Origin: Candidatus Altarchaeales archaeon WOR_SM1_86-2
GTDB lineage: Archaea > Altiarchaeota > Altiarchaeia > IMC4 > MCBC01
Reading direction: 5' to 3'
DNA: 6,153 nucleotides
NCBI GenBank assembly: GCA_001723855.1
Contig: MCBC01000091.1
Location: 1 to 6,153, forward strand
The notes under the pieces were generated by a model that saw only the letters and a program-made list of their open reading frames with translations, did not search any database and had not been told where the DNA came from. Each line of letters begins with the position of its first letter. Within the stretch, counting starts at the first letter, position 1. This document shows, piece after piece, positions 1-5,047 of the stretch. The translations under genes were made by a program, and so were the position numbers.

Positions 1-17
1 TAAGATGTAATTCCCAA

Positions 18-25
18 TATATAAC
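18..25 (+). promoter_or_regulatory. Possible TATA-type promoter of the hsdM-led operon
   Basis: TATATAAC lies about 28 bases before the hsdM ATG. In an archaeon a TATA box here would place the transcription start near position 43-48, leaving only about 6-11 untranslated bases. That agrees with the lack of any SD before the ATG (leaderless or nearly so). In a bacterium the same bases could serve as a -10 box, but the window starts too close to show a -35. No clear BRE is seen. The evidence is composition and spacing only. Confidence 0.35.
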
Positions 26-53
26 ATACACATAAAATCAAAAAAATATTACG

Positions 54-1772
54 ATGGAAAAAAATGTAACTAACTGGCTGAAAAAAAGACATTCTGTTCT
101 ATGGGAGGAACTCCGGGACAATGAATTTGAAAAAGAGCAGGCGGTTGAAATTTTAACCGGGGAAAAAATTAAAGACGGTGAAAAGTCGGTTAATATGATT
201 CTTTCAGAGCTGAGGAGATCTGGTTTGCTTGAAATAAAGCACAATCCCGTTGATGCAAGAAGAAGCATATATAAATTAAAACCTGTTGAGACCATAGAGG
301 ATATTCTTTCAAAAAACAATTTGACAAGAAGTGACATAGACTCGCTTCTGAAAAAAGCAGCTGATTTAATAAGAACAAGGGTTGATTACAAATTCATCCT
401 CATACTTCTTTTTTTGAAAAGGATAAGCGATAAATGGGAACTTGAGCGGGAAAAGGCAGAAGAAGAGGCAAAAAACCCTGCGTACCACGACTTTGACTTC
501 CCGGAGCAGTTTTTATGGGAAAACATCAGAAAAGACCCTGTTAAGCTGCCTGAAAACTTTTCAGGCGCATTAAAGGCATTAAGCGAAAGAAACCCTGAAT
601 TAAAGGATATTCTTGGTGATGTTGATTTCATTCAATTCACACAGAACAGGGAGAATTCCGAGATACTTCGGCAGCTGGTTGAGCTTTTCAGTGCAAAAAA
701 ACTTGACAATGTTTCAGCGGATATGCTTGGTGATGCTTACGAATGGATACTGGCTTATTTTGCCCCCCAGAAAGCAAAGGAAGGGGAAGTTTATACACCA
801 AGGGAAGTTATAAAATTAATTGTTGAAATACTTGACCCAAAGCCAGGGGAAAAGGTCTATGATCCGGCGTCTGCATCAAACGGCATGCTTATTATATCCT
901 ACAAGCATGTTGAAGACTTAAAGGGAAGAAATGAGGCAGATAAAGTATTCCTTTGCGGTCAGGAAGCAAACACAAAAACTCTTGCCCTTGGTAAAATGAA
1001 CCTTTACATCCACGACATAAAAAACGCTAAGGTTTTGTACGGCGATACGCTCCTTTACCCGAAATTCAAAAATCCCGAAGGTGTTGAGAAGTTTAATGTT
1101 GTTATTGCAAATCCCCCGTGGAACCAGGACGGGTATGATGAAAATGTTTTAAAAAAGGGTGAATTCTGGAAGAAGCGGTTCAAATACGGATTTGTTCCTA
1201 AACAATCGGCTGACTGGGCGTGGATACAGCACATGCTCGCAAGTGCAAAAGACGATAACGGGAAGGTTGGCGTTGTGATTGATAACGGCTGCCTGTTTCG
1301 CGGCGGGAAGGAAAGAACAGTAAGGGCTAAAATTTTAGATGAGGGTTTGATTGAATGTGTTATTTTATTACCTGAAAAATTGTTTTATAATACCGGAGCA
1401 CCGGGTGCGATAATAATTTTAAACAAAAACAAGCCGGATGAGAGAAAGGAAAAGGTTCTTTTCATAAACGCGAGTTCAGAATACGAAAAGCATCCTGGGG
1501 TGAGGAAACTCAACATACTAACTGATAAAAACATAAAAAATATAACTGAAATTTATCGTGATTCCAGGAAAATTGAAGGTATTTCAAGAGTTGTTCCAAT
1601 TGATGAAATCAGGGAAAACGACTACAACCTGAATGTCACGCTTTATGCTTTTCCTGTTGAAGAGATTGAGGAGATTGACATAGAAGGGGAATGGATTAAG
1701 TTAAAGGAAAATGAAAGGGAAATTAAAGAAATTGAAAATAAAATTGAGGGATTTTTAAAAATAATAAAATGA
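54..1772 (+). CDS. hsdM: Type I restriction-modification DNA methyltransferase subunit (HsdM) with N-terminal winged helix
   Basis: Modification subunit of a type I restriction-modification system. Family members transfer a methyl group from S-adenosylmethionine to adenine N6, at sites chosen by the HsdS partner. Domains: residues ~12-76 look like a winged helix (recognition helix ~44-56, wing ~58-76, ending ARRSIYKLKP). HsdM_N is ~82-215, with the typical FLKRISD at 120-126. The N6-methyltransferase core follows from ~225, with GEVYTP at 244-249, a motif I region DPASASNG at 270-277 and catalytic motif IV NPPW at 353-356. The C-terminus is charged and probably coiled-coil. At 572 residues it is somewhat longer than a usual HsdM (about 500-530), and the winged helix accounts for the difference. 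Motif I deviates from the usual DPACGSGG/DPASGSGG. The ATG at 54 is the only reasonable start, because an in-frame stop lies at 33-35; there is no SD. It overlaps the next gene by 4 bases (ATGA). No hsdS or hsdR is visible. Confidence 0.93.
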   Translation: MEKNVTNWLKKRHSVLWEELRDNEFEKEQAVEILTGEKIKDGEKSVNMILSELRRSGLLEIKHNPVDARRSIYKLKPVETIEDILSKNNLTRSDIDSLLKKAADLIRTRVDYKFILILLFLKRISDKWELEREKAEEEAKNPAYHDFDFPEQFLWENIRKDPVKLPENFSGALKALSERNPELKDILGDVDFIQFTQNRENSEILRQLVELFSAKKLDNVSADMLGDAYEWILAYFAPQKAKEGEVYTPREVIKLIVEILDPKPGEKVYDPASASNGMLIISYKHVEDLKGRNEADKVFLCGQEANTKTLALGKMNLYIHDIKNAKVLYGDTLLYPKFKNPEGVEKFNVVIANPPWNQDGYDENVLKKGEFWKKRFKYGFVPKQSADWAWIQHMLASAKDDNGKVGVVIDNGCLFRGGKERTVRAKILDEGLIECVILLPEKLFYNTGAPGAIIILNKNKPDERKEKVLFINASSEYEKHPGVRKLNILTDKNIKNITEIYRDSRKIEGISRVVPIDEIRENDYNLNVTLYAFPVEEIEEIDIEGEWIKLKENEREIKEIENKIEGFLKIIK

Positions 1773-2038
1773 ATCAAGAAGAAGATTACATAACGGAAAC
1801 CGAAAAGGAAAGAAAAATAAAGGCATTATTGAATCTTGAGGAGATAAAGGTAATCATGATAGATTCCTATTCCTCATCAACTTGCAGTGGAAGATGTTCC
1901 TTTTCAATAAAATGCTCCGGAAGACACGGATATACGGAGGACCCTGACTTTGAAGATGTTATATTTGAAGTATTGGATACGAAAAGAAAAGATGATGAAG
2001 TTATTTTAAAAATCAAGGCAAAAATTCAGGAGGAATGA
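1769..2038 (+). CDS. Small acidic/basic protein of unknown function with a CX3C-X5-CX3H cluster
   Basis: I do not recognise this 89-residue protein. It is highly charged. Residues ~10-31 could form a helix followed by a beta strand (EEIKVIMID). Then comes a Ser/Cys-rich loop with C39, C43, C49 and H53, in which CSGRC (39-43) is nearly repeated as CSGRH (49-53). Four such ligands could bind a metal, though this is inference. The C-terminal part (~61-89) looks like two beta strands and a lysine/glutamate-rich tail. No signal peptide or membrane segment is seen. It overlaps hsdM upstream and the AlbA_2 gene downstream by 4 bases each (ATGA at both ends) and has no SD of its own, so it is probably translated by reinitiation and made together with both neighbours. 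It is too small to be HsdS. Possible roles are an accessory or regulatory subunit; this is unproven. Confidence 0.75.
   Translation: MNQEEDYITETEKERKIKALLNLEEIKVIMIDSYSSSTCSGRCSFSIKCSGRHGYTEDPDFEDVIFEVLDTKRKDDEVILKIKAKIQEE
2028..2033 (+). promoter_or_regulatory. AGGAGG abutting the start of the first AlbA_2 gene
   Basis: A perfect AGGAGG core lies inside the last codons of the 89-residue gene, but only one base separates it from the ATG at 2035, whereas 5-9 bases is usual. It may help hold a terminating ribosome for reinitiation at the ATGA overlap rather than act as a standard SD. An ATT codon at 2041 would be at normal spacing but is a rare start. It may also be chance in a Glu-Glu coding stretch. 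Confidence 0.35.
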
Positions 2039-3381
2039 AAATTCAAACAAAATTAAAGGAAACCGAAACGCTGGAATTTAAAAAATCAACATCGGAATTG
2101 AAGGAGGGAATCATTTCAATTGCTTCAATTCTTAACAAGCACGGTAAGGGCGATTTGTACTTTGGGGTAAGCAATGCAGGTAGAGTAATTGGGCAGGATG
2201 TCGGCGAGAAAACAATAAGAGATGTCTCACAATCAATCTCCAACCACATTGAGCCAAGGATATTTCCTGAGGTTACTGAAAAAGAGAGTGGTGGTAAAAA
2301 ATTTATTAAGGTTAAATTCAAGGGTCTGGAGTGTCCGTATTTTGCTTACGGCAGGGCTTACATGCGTGTAGGTGATGAGGACAGGCAGATGAGCGCAAAG
2401 GAACTGGAGAGGTTGATTCCGGAGAAAAACAAGACATTCTGGGAGAAGGAAATTTCAGATAAACAGGTTAAGGATGTTAATGAAGAGGCAGTAGAGAACT
2501 ATATCTTAAATGCGAACAAGGCAAAAAGAATTGATTTTAAATTCCATGGGATTAAACCGAGTTTGAATAAATTGGGTTTATTAAAAGGAGAGAAGTTATT
2601 AAATGCGGGTGAAATTTTATTTTGTGATGAGAATTCTCTTGAAATACAGGCAGCGGTTTTTGCAGGCAATGATAAACTCACATTCCTCGATATCCAGCAA
2701 TTCAAGGGCAATCTCTTTTATCTGTTAAACAAAACCCAGACATACATAAAAGAGCATATAAACTGGAGAGCGGAACTTGGATTTGAGGGAAGGGAGGAAA
2801 TACCCGAGATACCTGTAAGAGCAATAGAAGAAGCAGTTGTAAATTCTCTATGCCACAGGGATTACACGACCTTAAAAAGTAATGAGGTGGCTGTTTTCAA
2901 AAACAGAATTGAAATATATAACCCCGGGCAATTTCCGGAAGGCTATGAACCCAAGGATTTTTTGACTGGTGAAGGAAAATCAATACTCAGAAATCCATTG
3001 ATTGCAAACACACTCTATCTCAGCAAAGACATAGAAAAATGGGCGTCTGGATTAAAAAGGATACATGCTGCCTGCAAGAAAGAAAAAGTCCCCGTGGAAT
3101 TCAAAAAACTAAAAGACGGGTTTGCAGTTGTGTTTTACAGGCGGATGTTCAAAACTGTGGAGAAAACTGTGGAGAAAACTGTGGAGAAAAGTTCGGAGAA
3201 AAGTTCGGAGAAAATTCTTCGGTTAATAAAAGAAAATCCGGGGATAACACAAGAAGAACTTGCCAAAAAAACAGGACTCACAAGAAGGGGTATAGAATGG
3301 AACATAGAAAAATTAAAGAAAAAAAATATACTGAAAAGAATTGGTTCCGCGAAAGGCGGATATTGGAAGGTTGTTGAATAA
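2035..3381 (+). CDS. AlbA_2/Schlafen-like domain, HATPase_c_4, winged-helix protein (COG2865-type), paralogue 1
   Basis: A putative nucleic-acid-binding, ATPase-like regulator; such proteins are often mislabelled 'RecG-like helicase'. The N-terminal AlbA_2 domain (~8-125) has LEFK at 13-16, DLYFGV at 40-45 and YMRVG at 109-113. The HATPase_c_4 region (~255-370) has the N-box-like E266-x3-N270-x3-HRDY (274-277), RIEIYNPG at 291-298 and ILRNPLI at 317-323. The glycine loop usually GSGI reads ASGL at 337-340. Residues 373-392 are five tetrapeptides (KTVE three times, KSSE twice) from 12-bp DNA repeats. They lead into a C-terminal winged helix (~393-448) with TQEELAKKTGLTRRGIE and the wing GSAKGGYWKV. 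No Walker or DEAD helicase motifs are present. It overlaps the 89-residue gene by 4 bases and lies 10 bases before paralogue 2. Domain assignment is firm; biological function is not. Confidence 0.88.
   Translation: MKIQTKLKETETLEFKKSTSELKEGIISIASILNKHGKGDLYFGVSNAGRVIGQDVGEKTIRDVSQSISNHIEPRIFPEVTEKESGGKKFIKVKFKGLECPYFAYGRAYMRVGDEDRQMSAKELERLIPEKNKTFWEKEISDKQVKDVNEEAVENYILNANKAKRIDFKFHGIKPSLNKLGLLKGEKLLNAGEILFCDENSLEIQAAVFAGNDKLTFLDIQQFKGNLFYLLNKTQTYIKEHINWRAELGFEGREEIPEIPVRAIEEAVVNSLCHRDYTTLKSNEVAVFKNRIEIYNPGQFPEGYEPKDFLTGEGKSILRNPLIANTLYLSKDIEKWASGLKRIHAACKKEKVPVEFKKLKDGFAVVFYRRMFKTVEKTVEKTVEKSSEKSSEKILRLIKENPGITQEELAKKTGLTRRGIEWNIEKLKKKNILKRIGSAKGGYWKVVE
3151..3210 (+). repeat. 12-bp tandem repeats (5 units) encoding KTVE/KSSE linker
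   Basis: Three identical units of aaaactgtggag are followed by two identical units of aaaagttcggag, all in frame with the gene at 2035 (codons 373-392). Exact identity within each block suggests recent slippage or unequal exchange. Because the period is 12, gain or loss of a unit keeps the frame and changes linker length by four residues. Confidence 0.95.
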
Positions 3382-3387
3382 ATAACA

Positions 3388-3414
3388 AAAAATGAATCAA
3401 AAATTTAAAGAAAC
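3388..3414 (+). repeat. Start-region direct repeat, copy 1
   Basis: Twenty-seven bases spanning the start of paralogue 2, coding MNQKFKE plus part of the next codon, match positions 4949-4975 at 26 of 27 bases; the only difference is T at 3406 against C at 4967. The second copy opens a mini-ORF before the third paralogue, so this looks like a local duplication of the gene start. Confidence 0.8.
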
Positions 3415-4921
3415 AAAAATCAAAAAAATATTCAGAAAATTGAAGGGCAGGGAAGGACATAATATTGAGTATAAGCTCTGCAAATCAAAACTTTCTAAGG
3501 ATTTATGGGAAACCGTTTCTGCATTCTCAAACGAGTGTGGAGGGTTCATTCTTCTCGGTTATGAAGAAAAAGAAGGAAAGTATATACCGATAGGCGTAAA
3601 AAATCCCCATAAGATACTGGATGAATTCACTTCTCTTGTCGGGCAGAAGTTCAATTATTGCCCGATTTTAAATGCGGAAATCCTGGAGGATAATAATAAA
3701 CCAATTATCTTAATAGAGGTTAAAGAAGTGCCAAAATATCAAAAACCAATTTATGTAAAGGATGCCGGACCAATTAAAGGCGGATTCAAGCGAGTGGGTG
3801 CTTCAGACATAAGATTAACAGACTCTGATGTTGCAAGATATTATAAAGAACGCACAGGTTCGCTTGATGCTCAAATTATTCCGGACACAAATTTAAAAGA
3901 TATTGATGCAAACTCTATTGAATCTTTCAGAAACCTGCGCAAATTAATTAAACCTGATGCACCTGAATTGTTATTTAAGGATTCTGAACTGTTGAAAGCA
4001 TACAACTTACTCTCATCTGACGGCAAAACCCTGAATGCTGCCGGAGTGTTAATCTTTGGGCAGGAGAGAGTGGTAAAAAGACATTTTCCTGCAATGCGAC
4101 TTGACATTATACGAATAAAAGGAACGGAATGGGGTAAAGATAAAAACCCTTTTCTTTCCAGAGATTTAAAGGGCAATCTTCTAAGTGTCAGGTCATCTGC
4201 CATGGATATTCTTGACAGGTTCTTTTTGGTTCCGTTCAAACTAAATGAGAGCATGGCGCGCTCAGAGGAGAATGCACACCGGCGGGCGCTAAGGGAAGCA
4301 TTAACTAATCTCCTGATGCACCGGAATTACTTTCATTACAGCCCTGCACAGGTGCGAGTCTATAACGATAGAATAGAATTTTACAATCCAGGATATTCCC
4401 TGAAAGACCCTGCATTATACGATTCGCCCGGCTCAATACTTCGCAACCCGCTTATTGCAGGGGTTTTCTATGATATTGGCTGGGCTGAAGCCAAAGGCAC
4501 GGGAATTAAAACCACGAGAAAGGATCTTCAGGCGGAGGGTTATCCTTTGCCTGAATATTTGAATGATATAAAAAATGACACATTTACTCTTATTTTAAAG
4601 CATCCAACCGAAAAAGTCACCGGACAAGTCACCCCACAAGTCACCGGACAAGTCACCCCACAAGTCACCCCACAAGTCACCCCACAAGTCACCCCACAAG
4701 TTGAAATGATGGATAGAATTGCATTGATCCTGAATTACTGCGAAACTCCAAGAAGCCTGAAAGAGCTTATGGCTTTCTTAAATCTGAGGGACAGAAAACA
4801 TTTCATGGAAAAAGTTCTCAATCCTCTGCTGGAGAATAGATATTTGAAGAGAACTATCCCGGACAAGCCGAGGAGCAGATTGCAGAAGTATGTGGCAGTG
4901 GAGGAAAAAGAGAAAACATAA
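3392..4921 (+). CDS. AlbA_2/Schlafen-like domain, HATPase_c_4, winged-helix protein (COG2865-type), paralogue 2
   Basis: Same architecture as the preceding gene but clearly diverged. The AlbA_2 domain (~19-150) has NIEYK at 24-28 and AFSNECGGFILLGY at 44-57. The GHKL-like region (~285-405) has E302-x3-N306-x3-HRNY (310-313), RIEFYNPG at 327-334, ILRNPLI at 349-355 and the glycine loop GTGI at 369-372. Residues 409-436 are seven tetrapeptides of the form VTGQ or VTPQ, encoded by 12-bp tandem repeats. A helical, winged-helix-like C-terminal domain (~437-509) follows, with a basic tail region. No membrane segment or helicase motif is seen. The start at ATG 3392 lies 10 bases after the previous stop and has no SD, so reinitiation or read-on from upstream is likely. 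Expected role, from family and context: DNA- or RNA-binding regulator or effector attached to the hsdM cluster. The exact activity is unknown. Confidence 0.88.
   Translation: MNQKFKETKIKKIFRKLKGREGHNIEYKLCKSKLSKDLWETVSAFSNECGGFILLGYEEKEGKYIPIGVKNPHKILDEFTSLVGQKFNYCPILNAEILEDNNKPIILIEVKEVPKYQKPIYVKDAGPIKGGFKRVGASDIRLTDSDVARYYKERTGSLDAQIIPDTNLKDIDANSIESFRNLRKLIKPDAPELLFKDSELLKAYNLLSSDGKTLNAAGVLIFGQERVVKRHFPAMRLDIIRIKGTEWGKDKNPFLSRDLKGNLLSVRSSAMDILDRFFLVPFKLNESMARSEENAHRRALREALTNLLMHRNYFHYSPAQVRVYNDRIEFYNPGYSLKDPALYDSPGSILRNPLIAGVFYDIGWAEAKGTGIKTTRKDLQAEGYPLPEYLNDIKNDTFTLILKHPTEKVTGQVTPQVTGQVTPQVTPQVTPQVTPQVEMMDRIALILNYCETPRSLKELMAFLNLRDRKHFMEKVLNPLLENRYLKRTIPDKPRSRLQKYVAVEEKEKT
4616..4699 (+). 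repeat. 12-bp tandem repeats (7 units) encoding VTGQ/VTPQ linker
   Basis: Seven head-to-tail units of gtcaccGGacaa or gtcaccCCacaa occur in the order GG, CC, GG, CC, CC, CC, CC. They encode VTGQ or VTPQ at codons 409-436 of the gene at 3392. The units are otherwise identical, pointing to recent copying of both 12-bp and 24-bp segments. The array keeps the frame whatever its copy number and sits directly before the C-terminal winged helix. Confidence 0.96.
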
Positions 4922-4948
4922 AAAATCAAGGAGTTAAAACAACCAAAG

Positions 4949-4975
4949 AAAAATGAATCAAAAATTCAAAGAAAC
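4949..4975 (+). repeat. Start-region direct repeat, copy 2
   Basis: Matches 3388-3414 at 26 of 27 bases and includes the ATG of the 27-codon mini-ORF. Beyond position 4975 the similarity to paralogue 2 fades quickly, so only the first eight or so codons were carried over. Confidence 0.8.
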
Positions 4976-5036
4976 CCAAACCGGAAGAATCCCGGAAGAA
5001 CGAGGAGTTAAAGAAAAGGAGGTGATTGAAAAATGA
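4953..5036 (+). CDS. 27-residue mini-ORF, possible leader peptide or gene-start remnant
   Basis: The ORF starts ATGAATCAAAAATTC and ends in TGA that overlaps the next ATG (ATGA at 5033-5036). Its first eight residues, MNQKFKET, equal those of paralogue 2; the rest is charged (ending KEKEVIEK) and resembles nothing I know. The strong SD of the downstream gene is encoded within its last codons, so ribosomes translating it would pass over that SD, which allows coupling. It has no good SD itself: the AAGGAG at 4928-4933 is 19 bases from its ATG. It could be a translated leader peptide, or only the scar of a recombination that placed a duplicated start in front of the third paralogue. The spacer 4922-4952 before it holds nothing else recognisable. 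Confidence 0.35.
   Translation: MNQKFKETQTGRIPEERGVKEKEVIEK
5016..5026 (+). promoter_or_regulatory. Full-length consensus Shine-Dalgarno for paralogue 3
   Basis: AAGGAGGTGAT is complementary over all 11 bases to the usual 3' end of 16S rRNA (AUCACCUCCUU). It ends 6 bases before the ATG at 5033, which is good spacing. It is the only well-placed strong SD in the window and fixes the start of the third AlbA_2 gene. Confidence 0.85.
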
Positions 5037-5047
5037 ATCAAGAAGAA
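5030..5047 (+). repeat. 18-base start motif shared with the 89-residue gene
   Basis: AAAATGAATCAAGAAGAA here is identical to 1766-1783, across the start of the small gene. Together with the related pair at 3388 and 4949, four reading frames in the cluster open with ATGAATCAA (Met-Asn-Gln). Confidence 0.6.

Noticed and set aside
1769..2038. A degenerate or truncated HsdS specificity subunit
   Set aside because: At 89 residues it is far too short for even one target-recognition domain and shows none of the HsdS conserved helical regions.
3039..3377. A 112-codon frame in the +3 register inside paralogue 1 with repeated Cys-Gly-Glu units
   Set aside because: It is the shifted reading of the 12-bp array and the winged-helix codons; the main frame has clear domains throughout, so this is a shadow.
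3871..4254. Minus-strand frame of 127 codons
   Set aside because: Antisense to the well-supported paralogue 2, low-complexity Ser/Leu/Phe composition, no recognisable motif.
4616..4699. Tandem array as a CRISPR or as a DNA-level regulatory repeat
   Set aside because: Units are 12 bp, head to tail without spacers, strictly in frame within a gene; it is a peptide linker.
2035..4921. Calling these genes RecG helicases, as automatic annotation often does
   Set aside because: No Walker A GKT/GKS loop, DEAD/DExH box or other helicase motif is present; the similarity is to the AlbA_2 and HATPase_c_4 families.
4981..5000. CCGGAAGAA twice, as a possible hairpin or operator
   Set aside because: Only a 4-base self-complementary core is available for pairing, and a 9-base repeat in an AT/GA-rich coding-like spacer is easily chance.
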